64,000 nt of DNA from Dactylellina haptotyla (lineage: Eukaryota > Ascomycota > Orbiliomycetes > Orbiliales > Orbiliaceae): assembly GCA_031310005.1 (NCBI GenBank), contig CM062385.1:2604001-2668000 (forward strand), written 5' to 3'. The notes under the pieces are model-generated. The model was not told the DNA's origin and did no database searches. It worked only from the letters and a program-made list of their open reading frames with translations. The first letter of the stretch is position 1, and each line of letters begins with the position of its first letter. Positions 10,866-22,386 of this stretch are shown piece by piece. Both the position numbers and the translations under genes were made by a program.

Positions 10866-12056
10866 ATGAGTAGCACGCGCACAATGTCGAACTTATGGGC
10901 CGACGTGGTCAACACCACCGCATTCTCCTACCTCAAGATCTCCATCGCCGCCAGCACTGGCGTTGCAGCGCTCCTCTCCACGGCGCTGTACTTCAAGCAA
11001 AAGTACGCCCTTTTTTACTTTTCCTTTGCTTTCAACTCCCAATGCTATATGGCAACGTAGCAAGATTACTGACGAAAGCGCAAAACTCCCACCACAGTGA
11101 CCTGATCTATCCTCGCCACTTCCCCCCAGAGGCACGCACGGAAATGTTCAACCCCGACAAATTCCACATGCAGAACTGGGACACCGTCGACCTCGAAACA
11201 CCAGACGGCGAGTCCCTGCGTTCGTATTTCCTACGAGGCTCGGGGATCCAGCGCAAGGGCGTCACGGTGCTGTTGCTACATGGGAATGCCGGCAACGTGG
11301 GTTACCGAATACCGATAGGGAAGGTCTTTGCAGAGCAGATGGGATGTAATGTGTTTATGCTGGGGTACAGAGGGTACGCTGCCGCAACACCAATCTTGAT
11401 AGTCGCTTACAATCTTAGCAAAAGGGAAAGTCGATTGAGCTAATATATTGGGGTGTGTGTTGATATAGATACGGGTTGAGTACGGGTAAACCGGACGAGA
11501 AAGGACTGAAGACCGATGCGGAAACCGCGCTCGAGTGGATATTTAAAAACGATGAGACAAAGGGGACGAAAGTGGTAGTTTACGGACAATCACTCGGCGG
11601 GGCGATTGGCATCCAGATGGCGGCGAAGTTTCAAGACCAGTTGTCGGGGTTGATGCTTGAGAATACCTTCACCAGCATGAGAGCCGTGATTCCAAAGTAT
11701 GTTTTTCTGTCATTGTTCATTTGACCTTTCCAAAGTCGAATAGATACTAACAGGGCGAAAACAGTGTCTTCCCACCCGCGAAATACATCACCCGCCTGTG
11801 CCATCAAGTTTGGCCGTCCGAAGAAACGATTCCAAAAGTCACACAAATTCCGATATTATTCCTCAGCGGCCTACAAGACGAACTTGTACCGCCCAGCCAT
11901 ATGAAACGATTACACCACGTATCCCAAGCATCTGTCAAAGTATGGAAAGAGTTACCAAACGGCAGCCATAACGACTCTGTCTTGGAACCCGGTTATTTTG
12001 AGTACATCAACGACTTTATCAATGATGAGGTTATGAGACATAAGAAAGCCCAGTAG
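10866..12056 (+). CDS. Bem46/ABHD13-type alpha/beta hydrolase, membrane-anchored
   Basis: Four exons (10866-11002, 11098-11373, 11469-11696, 11765-12056) give 310 aa. A hydrophobic N-terminal segment (I-S-I-A-A-S-T-G-V-A-A-L-L-S-T-A-L-Y) likely anchors it in a membrane. Then come D-L-I-Y-P-R-H-F-P, the oxyanion loop L-L-L-H-G-N-A-G-N, Y-R-G-Y-G-L-S-T-G, and the nucleophile elbow Y-G-Q-S-L-G-G (Ser179). The acid is Asp252 (S-G-L-Q-D-E-L-V-P-P) and the base His282 (N-G-S-H-N-D). Order and spacing match fission yeast Bem46 and animal ABHD13, ER/plasma-membrane proteins linked to polarity; the substrate is unknown. Met 10884 is an alternative start. The same frame is open back to ATG 10575, which would add 97 mostly Ser/Pro/Arg residues. 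I prefer 10866 because homologues begin just before the membrane segment. Confidence 0.9.
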
Positions 12057-13313
12057 TGCTGTCTTTTTTTTTGTTCTTTGATTTCTGCTCGCTTTCACGG
12101 AGATACCTTTTATGGGAAGAAAGACCGGGATTAGGCATTTGTTCTGGAGTTTTTTCTTTTTCGTTTTATTCCTTTCCTTCCTTTGTTTTCATCTGATGGA
12201 ATGCATATCGTATACTTTTTCTTCTTCCCAGGGTATCTTTGCCTTCTGCACTGTATTTTATGGCGGCTTTAATTCTAATTCCGAACGAAAGAGTAGATGA
12301 GCAAGCGAGAGTGTTGTTTATCTGTATATACGCATATCATTTTTGTTGCTACTGTCTGAAGTTTTATTATATACCCAAATCAATATATGATGGCGGAACA
12401 GCTGTGCCATACTTTGTTTACAAAACGCATAAATCTATATTTATAAGGCCACAATCGATAAACATTGACAAAGAATAGTGCCAGAGTCGAAAGCCTAGGT
12501 ATGTAAATATATATCGGGAAATTTTATTTGAAATGGTAAAGCGCAACTTCTAGCATCACGTAGCTTCGACTGTTCCGACTGTTTCAGAATCTCAAGATCA
12601 AAGCTGTTCGAATATCGGGGTTTGACTATGCCTAGATTGGCTGCACCAGTTCCTTGTGAACACAAAAATTGCAACAAAGTCAACTGGGTCAAGCCAACAC
12701 CTAGGGAGTAAAGACGATACACACCATTACGCTATTCTCGAATCGTGCAGAACACTCACGTTGTTTGCTGCGGGTTCGGGGGGGCCTGGGGGGCTTGGCG
12801 GATCCCGCTTCGCTTTAAAGTCTATATATCGAGCAGGTGGACCCAATCGACTCATGTTGGACTAATAACGCCCCGAACAAATAAGGAACTGGCGTGGTTC
12901 GCTGGTTTCAAGATCGATGGAACTTGGAGGGTGAATTCACCGAAATGTGCAGTTTTCGAGGCCAACTAGCGGGATGAGATTCCCAAAGCGTTAGTCACGC
13001 CGGCATGCACGCAGCCCCTGCGAGTTCGACCGTAAATCGATTCTAACCGGTATTAGAACTTGGTGTCTACGGGTTTGGAGATATAAGCATGGTCCACCCC
13101 CCACCAAGGTGGATTTTGGTGAACGAATTCCTAGACAAAATAATTTCGATTTTTTTAAACCTAACATTTTATTAATTAATAGTTGATTACGAAAGCTGGA
13201 CTTTCATTTTCACTTCACTTCTTTCTTCAAGGTTCGATAAAATCCGGGCGAGCCTACTCTCTATTATAGTCACGATAGTAATCTACACAGTAGTTCTTTC
13301 AAACTTCTTCAAA
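12057..13313. other. Intergenic region upstream of the first matrixin-like peptidase
   Basis: About 1.26 kb of T-rich 3' flank followed by mixed DNA and an AT-rich block around 13130-13200. The short ORFs have no family content. Presumed to hold the promoter of the gene at 13314; no specific site identified. Confidence 0.45.
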
Positions 13314-14063
13314 ATGGTCGCTATCCACGAATGCTCCTACTCTGAGGTCAATGCCGCCACGGATCTCGCCAAACGTGCACCGAACTTCTATCTCGACGAT
13401 GGCCGTAAATGGCCCGCCGGACACACTTTCCGCTGGAAAGTCGAAAGGGCCATTGGCCGAATACCTGTAAATGACGTGGAAACAGCAGTCGCACACGCCT
13501 GCGAGAAATGGTCGAAAATGTCCGGCTTCAAATTCGAAAAGGCAACTGGGAAACCAAACCTCATTATCACAACGACCGGCAGAGGCCCACACCGCGAGTT
13601 CCCTAGCAACAAGAATATCATGGCTATAGCGCAGATGGGCGCCCAGGGAGGCGGAAACGTAGACCAACAGTATGGAATCATTACGTTTAATAATTCTCCT
13701 TCGGGGTTTCATCGCTGGGGGAGCGCGAGGACCGTACACGACATATTTCTGCATGAGTTCGGGCATGTGACCGGTTTAGGGCATGTTCGTGGCGACGTCA
13801 TGGCTGCCATGGCGCCGATTGTGCAATCGGGACGGGATGAGAAGGGGTTCAATCGGTCTGATTTGCAGAGGTTTCAGAATTTGTATCGGAATATTATTAA
13901 GGTGAACTTTGCGGTCCTCCAGCCTACGCAGCAGCAATATGGACAGCGGCGGATTGGACAGAGGGATTTTGCGGGGGGCGAGGGGGTAGAGCGGAGGGGG
14001 TATGTGATTGGCGAGGAGCAGGAGGAGCAGCAGTTCGTTCGTGACATGGACTATATTTTCTAA
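13314..14063 (+). CDS. Matrixin-like (M10-type) zinc metallopeptidase without a signal peptide, copy 1
   Basis: Single exon, 249 aa, with ATG in the context CAAAATGG. The zinc-binding helix H-E-F-G-H-V-T-G-L-G-H lies at residues 147-157, with the metzincin Met-turn shortly after (A-A-M-A-P, near residue 167). Before it come the W-P-A-G-H-T-F-R-W start of the catalytic fold and the I-x-F-N-N-S strand that packs next to the active site. Matrixins normally carry a signal peptide and a pro-region with a Cys switch. Here the first residues are polar (M-V-A-I-H-E-C-S) and there is no hydrophobic leader, so it is either intracellular, non-classically secreted, or missing an upstream exon that I could not find. 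The C-terminal tail is Gln/Arg-rich and ends near Y-V-I-G-E-E-Q-E-E-Q-Q. A paralogue sits at 33174-33965. The substrate is unknown. Confidence 0.85.
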   Translation: MVAIHECSYSEVNAATDLAKRAPNFYLDDGRKWPAGHTFRWKVERAIGRIPVNDVETAVAHACEKWSKMSGFKFEKATGKPNLIITTTGRGPHREFPSNKNIMAIAQMGAQGGGNVDQQYGIITFNNSPSGFHRWGSARTVHDIFLHEFGHVTGLGHVRGDVMAAMAPIVQSGRDEKGFNRSDLQRFQNLYRNIIKVNFAVLQPTQQQYGQRRIGQRDFAGGEGVERRGYVIGEEQEEQQFVRDMDYIF

Positions 14064-14972
14064 CGATATTAAAGCCTTTGTATCGGACTTTTGAAAACTC
14101 ACTGTCTCTCATTATATATATTATTCATATAGACTATATAAAATCTTCAAACGGGTCACAACAATCTCGTTTGTGAAAGGAATCTACGAGTGATGAGTTT
14201 ATTAGGTCTTTCATGAACGAAAAGTACCACCAGCAAAAACATGATTAAAGGTTAGAACACAACACAAATTAAACCCAAAGAATACAACATACGTACGGGT
14301 CTCGTTCTCTACGAGCTTAACTATTCTCGTTGCCAGGCGCTGGTGTTGCCCAGTTGTGTATGGGCTGTCGATTCAAGTAACAGAGAAAGATTCACATGTG
14401 GGTAATTGGTGGCAGCTGATAGCAAGCCTTAGAAGTGAGTGAAATTTGCTGTACTTAAGCTGCTAGTATTTACATCGAAGTTCTTAGTTGTTGATTGTAC
14501 ATGTATTGGATATTGCCGAAGGTCCATTGCTTAGTTTTGATCCTGTTCTCCAAAATTTGGCTTCAAGTTGAAAACCGAGATTCCATGTCAAAATCTTAAA
14601 CAGGTTAGGGAAAATTACTTTTATAGAATATACAATAAAATAACGCATTTATCAATTTGTGCCTATCTAATTCCCAGTATATATACACATCCAGTTCTCC
14701 AAGGTGGCCAGCCTGGTTCACTGGATCAAGTACAACTCCGAATCAATAGGCCAAGATAACTAAACGAGTGACTGAAAAGTAGAACCAAAAAAGAGAAATC
14801 CAGAAGAAATCAAAACAGATATTTTCCCGCAACTTCACAAACTAATTTCTCCGCCTTCCCTAACAAATGAAACCTATGCTTGAGCACCCGTGAAACATTG
14901 GCAACAGTGTTTTGTAACCGTCATGCGGCGTAAGACTCAAGCGTCCCAGTTAACTAATCGATAATCGATAAT
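14064..14972. other. Convergent 3' intergenic region
   Basis: About 900 bp, AT-rich, between the stops of the peptidase (plus) and the small secreted protein gene (minus). It contains the two 3' flanks and no recognisable gene. Confidence 0.55.
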
Positions 14973-15650
14973 CTACCTTCCGATGATGTCGATGATGAGG
15001 TTGCCGTTGCCGAAAGCGGCGTTGCTACCAGCAGTGCGACCACCGCCGTTGCAGTTGTTGAGAATCCAGGCACCACCAAGGGCAGCATTGGAGCTGGGTG
15101 AGGTTGCAATTGTTAGTAAATTTCTATATATCGCTCACTGGTTGGAACTGCCAGAAGTTAAAAGTGTGCTTACCAAGAAGAAGAGGCGAAACCGTTGTTG
15201 AGGGTTCTGGCATCCCAGGCGCAACCACCCATCTTGCACATCTGGACACGGCCGGTGACAGAGCAGGCGGTGCCGCCCAGGCTGTTCAAGTAGTTGAAGC
15301 AGGCACGGGCGTCGTTGACGGTGCACTTGGGTTCACCCCAGCACTGTGGGTTGTAGCGCTTCTCGAGGGCATCACGGGCAGCGAGGACTGGGTCCAATTC
15401 GGCTGTTGTTATTTGTGGTTAGATAAATGAGAAGACGGAAGTTGGAACAATAGCCTGGGAAAATGTTACCTGGCATTGGCTTGGTCAAGTCGGCGTTGGT
15501 GAGACCCAATTCCGCGACGGTTGGGAGACCGGGGCCGGTCTGAATGAGAGAAGCATAGTCAACCTCCTTTGGAGCAGGGACGGCGACAGCAGAGCCGAAG
15601 ACACTGAGGACAGCGGTGAGCGTGATAGCAGACTTGGTGAATCCGACCAT
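14973..15650 (-). CDS. Small secreted eight-cysteine protein (effector-like candidate)
   Basis: Three exons (15650-15470, 15402-15174, 15093-14973) give 176 aa. Residues 1-23 form a clear signal peptide: a basic start, the core A-I-T-L-T-A-V-L-S-V-F-G, and a likely cut after S-A-V-A. A short segment to about residue 60 lacks Cys and may be a pro-region. The mature part has eight cysteines (Q-C-W, K-C-T, A-C-F, A-C-S, M-C-K, G-C-A, S-C-S and N-C-N), an even number consistent with four disulfides, and a Gly/Asn-rich end, G-N-G-N-L-I-I-D-I-I-G. One Cys codon (TGC) is created only by joining exons 2 and 3; reading through the intron would give Trp. Size, leader and Cys count are those of secreted effector-like proteins, but I do not recognise a named family. 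Function unknown. Confidence 0.82.
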
Positions 15651-18415
15651 TTTGATTGATTGATTAAGAGATTGGGAAGTTTAGTAAAACTTGAGAAGAA
15701 TTGTTATAGAAGAAAGAATATTGTTTGCGAAGATGTGCTGATTGCTTGAGGTGCTCTGTGATGATGATGAAAGAAAGTCGGATTGTGAGGTGATTTCGGT
15801 CCCCTTTTATAGATTTCTAAACGGTAGTTTCGCACTCGAAGGCTTGATGCTCTCTGGTGACATTCCATCTACGATACTACATTTTCCGGTTGTCTCGCAA
15901 GCCAGATGCCGTCATTTTCCGGCTCATTGGCAGAAAACTTGAGCCGTCGCAATTTTCAAAGTCATTGGTCATGGTGCTTCATGGCATGCTAGTTTGAATC
16001 TGTATACACAGCCTTCGGCCTAGCAGTCCGCGGTGGATATTACAGGTTACGGTGGTGAAGAGTAAGAAAGCTGATCACTAAACATACCGGCGAATTGGAA
16101 ATACGATCTCGCAGACGGTTAAGCATGCTCGATGAGGCTTTGGGCCGGGTTTCATTTGGATCCTAGTTTCGAAATAGGCAGCTAGATGGTTCCGATAGTG
16201 TTGATCAAGGACGTTGTTTGATAGAGTATAAGCGCTCCTGAGTACAATCGACACAATACCCAAGGCCATGTACAACCTAGTAATCATTGGATCCGGGGTA
16301 CAGAAAGCGTCATAGCGTTTCCAAATCAGGTTCGATAGATCAAGCTCTACAGCTCTCTATACACTTCGCTGAGCTCATGTACATATGTACTGAATTCACA
16401 GCCATTGCACCCAATTCTCAGGTACCAGTAGGCTTATATATGGGTAAGGCGATATATACAAGTTTAACCACGGAAAGGGCGAGATTCTAGAAGTACTAAT
16501 ACCCTAGAAACTGAATTTATAAAGATAGAGCTCCGCCCATAACTGGTAAAGTGTGGTTAAGCATAATAACGTATATATCTGCAGTAACCCGCTTCCCCAT
16601 ATTATACCCTGTCAATACACACGCTAAAGGCAGCTGCTATGATTGGTGGCGACAGTGCGCAGAACCTAACACTCGAAGCTAAATTATTATATCACCTTGG
16701 CGAGAACGTCCGTATGCGGAAAGAGGAATGGGTGAAAAATGTGTGACGCCTGTTCGTAGACAGCGAAAAATACAACGCCCTCCCCGGCAAGTGTTGCAAC
16801 GCGGGGAGCGCGATTTAAAAGATCACTAATCTGACAACTTGGGAGCGACCGTGCATGGTGTAACATAATATATCTGCACAAGGCTGCATACAATTTATTG
16901 CCCGATGGCTTGGGGCCGGACCGAAACCGAGCGGGAAAGCATTTTCCCGAATTGGCGCTGCTGTAGGGTGTGGTTGAAAATTTAGCACACACAACAACAT
17001 ATCATTAACATATGATCTTGGCCATGCGCTGCAAATGCACGCACTCGCTATACGATGATGACCCCTTGGAAATATACCCTTTCAGTGTACACCGGCTATT
17101 CGCAATTTTGGCTTGGACACAGTTCCTAAATGACGGTTATTCAATTGTGATATTTACATTAAACCAGGTGGTAGGCCCAGTATTATGCCATATTGTGCAG
17201 ATGACGGATGAAAACAACCTATCGGGTTACGAGTGTGGGTGGGTGTTAATTAAATTAACAGGGTTACAACTATGAACCTGTTAACTAGATAGGCATGAGG
17301 CTCATAGCCTCCAAACAATAAGGTTGTTGGTTCTACCAATCTAGAAGTCATATTGGCCAGCTATTGGGAATAACAACTGGAATCTTATAGAGATAATCGT
17401 CAACTTCAATATCGCTGAAACCAGCTGAGCGCCGTCAGCGTGAGGTAGGATTGAAGGACGATGGTGGTGAGCTATTTGGTTGGTAAGGGGTGCCTACTAC
17501 CAAGGTCTGACATATATCAGGAACCCCGAGGATCTTAGCTGGAAGCATTCTTGGTCTAGGGAGACGAGTGGCGTCGCCGATTGGGCGCTGCATATTGCGG
17601 CATGGTGTTGCTAGATCGTTTTGACAGCCATATCCATGCCGAACGACGATGCGGCATGGCCGTGGCAGCGGCTGTGCGAGTTTGCACAATGCCACGACCG
17701 CTTAATCTTTCCTAGCCGGCTTGGTTGTAGCTTCTACAGAAAATCCGCCGATCGGTGCTGTATCAATGATGTTACAACGAAGGTATATCGCGGTCAGTCT
17801 TACGGATTTGTGCCGAATTCGGCAGATGGGAAAAACTTAACCCGCTGCAAATGAGAGAGTGGTTCCGAAAATTGCTAGATCTGGAACATCACCTAGTTGG
17901 GGAACAATGCAAACGGTCTAGCGAACTTGGCGGAAATGCTTAAGCCAACAGCCATTGAAGCCCCGTATTTATCTACGTAGCTGCGGGAGACTGGCGAAGT
18001 TCCTGCAGGAGAAATGTGGGCCGTGGTTCATTTATTGTGCAAATGTGGGTTGTGTGTGGTGGTGACTCTGACGGAAGCGACGGCGTCGGTTAGATTGCTG
18101 TTTTGGGCGGTGTCGCAGAATGTGCCTTTATGATTCATTCTGACCAAACCAACAGCTTCCAACCTCACCGCCAACACGACTGACTAAGGTGTGCATTTGT
18201 TATCTGTGGCGAGGGCGATAAAACGATACCTTCCGTCGGCTTCATCTCATCTCAACTTTATATCGGTCACGAATACATTCACCTCCTTCACGGCGTTCTT
18301 GCTTAGCGATATAACCCCTCGAATTCAGAGCATCCATTATACCAATTTGATACTCGCATAGAATAAACACAGCAACAAAGAAGTGATAGCACGAGACTAC
18401 TCCAGACCACCCAAC
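15651..18415. promoter_or_regulatory. Long divergent intergenic region (secreted protein / FAP1)
   Basis: About 2.8 kb between two divergent start codons. The first 200 bp hold the 5' flank of the secreted-protein gene. The FAP1 side has a C/A-rich leader. ORFs within are short and unconvincing. No tRNA or repeat was recognised. Confidence 0.45.
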
Positions 18416-21400
18416 ATGGCTGACACCGCCACCCCTCAATCTCAGCATGCACAGTCGCAACAGTCGACACCCACAAACCAATCGAATCCTAATCGGAATC
18501 GAAGACGGAGACCCCCAAGGAGACCCCGAGAAGACCCACAGGCCTCGGCTGAGTCCCTAGGAAACGGTCCGTCCGAGGGCCAGACGGCTACCGAAGCTAG
18601 CTCGAACCCCACAAATACACACTCCGGCCACCACAGGAGCGAAGGTGCGCCGTCGAGTTCGAATAGAGGAGGCCGGCGTGGTGGGCGAGGTGGCCCACGT
18701 CAGAATCCTCGCCCGGAAGCTCGCACAGAGGAACAAGGTGCTACTAGAGAAACTGCAGAACCCTCGACGAGAGGAACAACTGCCCGCCAGCGAGCTCGAA
18801 GAGGAGGGTCCTTTGTCCCCGGTGCCCGGCAATTCGGAGGTCAATTGACGAAAAATGAACCGCAAGAAGATAGAGATGATGCCGACCCGAGCACACTACA
18901 TGCGGAAGCACCGAGCTTCGTTCCCGGACAATCCGCCAATGTCCCAAATACCATTGTTATCGAATCTGGACCTTCAGCGACATCTCGCCCCAGACGCAAC
19001 CGCGAGAGACATCGAGGTGCTCCCAAAACAGTACGCGAAGCCGAGGATCTCACCACTCGCATTCACACAGAAATCTCTTCCGGAGAATACGAGTGCATGA
19101 TTTGTTATTCCTCTGTGAACCGTAAATCAAAAGTTTGGGACTGTACCCGCTGTTATGCCGTCTTTCACCTACACTGCATAAAAAAATGGGCGAAGCAAGC
19201 GTTGGAAGTGCCCGGCCCTTCCAATGACGAGATCGTACCCCAGAGAACATGGCGATGTCCTGGATGTCAGAATACCAGCACCGATGCCCCAAATACCTAT
19301 ACTTGTTGGTGCGGGAAATCCGAAAACCCTGAGGTGGCAAGATATGTTCCTCCCCATTCATGCGGTCAGACCTGTGGTAGGCCGAGAGAAGGAGTGAGCA
19401 AGAACTGCCCACACGGATGTGATTTACAATGCCACGCGGGGCCATGCCCACCGTGTAGCGCTATGGGACCGGTCCAACCGTGCTTTTGCGGCAAGGAAAC
19501 GAGTCAGAAGAGGTGTTTGGATACGGACTATGAGAACGGATGGACGTGCGGGCACGTCTGTGGAGACTTTATGCCATGCGGGGAGCACATTTGCGAAAGA
19601 GAGTGCCACGGCGGAGTTTGCGGAGCTTGCGAGGTTAAGGAGCTGTTAAAGTGCTACTGTGGCCAGGAAGAGAAGGAAATTAGGTGCTGCGACAAGTTAG
19701 ACCCAATACAGGCCCACGGAATTGTCGATGGAGTTGCGACATCATGGGAAGGATACTGGAAGTGTGAGCGGAAATGCGAGCGGACATTTGATTGCGGCGA
19801 ACACAAATGTCAGAAAGGATGTCACGCACAGGATATCGAAGTACCCCATTGCCCGTTTTCTCCGGATGTTGTCAGCTTCTGTCCCTGTGGAAAGACAGAA
19901 CTTGGAGACAAGAACATTAGGACAAAATGTACCGACCCGATTCCACACTGCGACAAGTTATGCGCTAAGACCCTACCTTGCGGGCACGGCTGCGAGAAGA
20001 TTTGCCATACCGGAGACTGTGGGACTTGCTGCCAAACGGTCGAAGTGGCTTGCAGATGTGGCAAGACGTCTGCAGAAAGCTTCTGTCATCAGGGTGAGGT
20101 GGGAGAGACACCTTGGTGTAAGAGGATTTGCCATACGACACTGAATTGTTTGAGACACGAGTGTGGTGAGCATTGTTGCTCTGGAGAACAAAAAGCGAGG
20201 GAGAGAATGCTATCAAAGAAAAAGGTTACGGTCAGAGGACGAGCCGAGGACATTGAGCCAGAGCACATCTGCACACGTATATGCGGTAAATCACTTAAGT
20301 GCGGTCTTCATAATTGCTCGGCTTTATGTCACAGAGGCGCTTGTGGAACCTGCTTAGAGGCTAATTTCGAAGAATTGGCTTGGTATGTTCCCATCTTAAA
20401 TACCTAAGGAGTTTTGTATGTGCTAACAAGATAACTATAGTCACTGCGGTCGTACTCACATCATGCCACCAGTTCCTTGTGGCACGAAACCACCATCGTG
20501 CCGCTTTCCTTGCCAAAGAGCAAAACCATGCGGTCACCCCAATGCAACAGACCATCTGTGTCATCTCGACGATGAAGCTTGCCCGAACTGCCCCTATCTT
20601 GTTCAAAAGCGATGCGTTTGTGGCCGCTCAGTGATCAAAAACCAACCTTGTTGGCGTGACTCTGTTTCTTGCGGCCAGACTTGTGGGAAACCTCTGAGCT
20701 GCGGGAGCCACGTCTGTCTCAAAACCTGCCACGCCACGGGCGAATGCGAAGACCCATGCACACAAACATGCAAGAAGTCTCGTGCTATCTGTGGCCACGA
20801 CTGTCAGGATCCATGCCATGCTCCTTTTGCATGTAGCATTGATTCTCCTTGCTCTACGAAGATCACACTAAGTTGTCCTTGCGGTAACGTTCGACAGGAA
20901 GTTACTTGCAACACCTCTTCGAAAAATCAAAGTCCGAGACGCCCCGAAATAAAGTGCATCGATGACTGCCGACGCCGACAACTAGCAGCGGCATTTAATA
21001 TAGATATCGAGAAAAAGGCAGCGGAGGAAGCCATTAATACCTACAGCGATGAGACCTTGGAATTTTACATGGAGAACAAGGCCTGGTGCGTGGGCATCGA
21101 AAAGATGGTCCGAGAATTTTGTGAAGACAAAGGCAAGATTCGGTTGGCCTTCAAACCCATGAAAAGTCACTTAAGAGGATTCATTCACGGACTAGCGGAG
21201 GACTACGGTCTAGATTCGGAAAGTCAAGATCCAGAACCGTATAGGAGCGTTGTTATGACGAAGAATACAAGATGGAGCATGCCCAGTGTTGGACTAGCCG
21301 ATGCAGTTAGAGCTAGGAAAGCTGAAGCTGCCGCTGCCAATGCGGCCCAGCCCAGTGGAATCGTTCCCGTGGGCACTGGCGTCCAACAACTGAGGAAGAC

Positions 21401-22112
21401 TACTGGGATGCAGGCGGTCAACGCGATCTTGTTGAGTGGTTTGCGAGTCGGATTGTTGACGAATGAGTTGGAGAAGGAGCTCAACCCAGTACTGAAGCAA
21501 TCAATGTTAAGGTTCGGAATCCGTTGGTACGGCGACGAAGAAGTTTTACTTGAACCACTACCTTCATCTTTCTCGACGGATGAGGTTGAAGTAGAATTAG
21601 GAAATGTACGGACCAGTGTGAGGAGGCATTGCACAGTGAATAGGATTGCTAGCTCTGTGGACCTCTGCTGGGTTGGAAGAGACGGAAAGGTTGCGAATAA
21701 AGAAGGACAAGGGTGGAGCGTTGTGTCCACAGGGAAAGGAACGAGATCTAATGCAGCACAACCGGGGCAGAGTGGAGGCTCTTATGCAAATTTATTCGGT
21801 GTACTTCGAGATGGCCCCAGCGGTAGCTTTGCAGCTGTTAGTGCTGGGCCGAAGGGAGGACTTACTGTGAAGAGTGACGTCGCTAAGGCGAAGGTCAAGG
21901 TTTTGAGTCCGGTTCTACCAAAAGAAGAACCCGTTGACGACTGGTTAGAGGCTATGGAGAATGAGGAGAGAGAAGCCGAAGCTGAGAAAGCTGCGGCCTC
22001 AGGGGCGGCTTCTTCGGTTGAAGACAATGGCGAACAGCAGAGTGCTGATGAAGCTGAGATTGAACCCGTGTCAAAGGTTCAGGAAGAGGCGACGGCTAGC
22101 ACTACAGCATAA
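18416..22112 (+). CDS. FAP1: NF-X1-type zinc-finger / RING protein FAP1
   Basis: Two exons (18416-20382, 20441-22112) give 1212 aa. The start is the ATG in CCAACATGGC. Residues 1-150 are Arg/Gly/Ser-rich with RGG repeats and contain the hexamer F-G-G-Q-L-T (140-145). A RING-like Cys/His domain begins near residue 227 (C-M-I-C-Y, then C-T-R-C, H-L-H-C). A long array of NF-X1 zinc fingers follows, with repeated C-G-H/C-x-H-x-C-H-x-G-x-C-x-x-C units to about residue 830. An R3H nucleic-acid-binding domain (R-G-F-I-H-G-L-A-E-D-Y) lies near residue 900, and the tail is acidic/Ala-rich. Yeast Fap1 was found as an FKBP12 partner and was later linked to sensing of stalled ribosomes; animal NFX1 binds DNA and PABP. 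The single intron creates a zinc-ligand Cys codon at the junction. MSH4 starts 274 bp downstream on the same strand. Confidence 0.93.
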
Positions 22113-22386
22113 GTTCAGCCTTTTGTATGTATAGTTGGAACATAAAGATAGTAATCAATAACTCACGGTCTTAGCTGTGTGCACCATGGCCAACCAAATT
22201 ATTGCATCTCGCTGGTGATCATCGACAGTGTGTTGTAGACATGAACTTGATATCAGCTTCACGACTTTGTACTGCTTCGAAGAATCCACTTACTACTCAT
22301 TATCCTAAAGACTGATTTTATCTTTTTATTTACCATCTCACTCTTCTATTACACTACCAACTATTCGATATCTCAAGACCCGTTAA

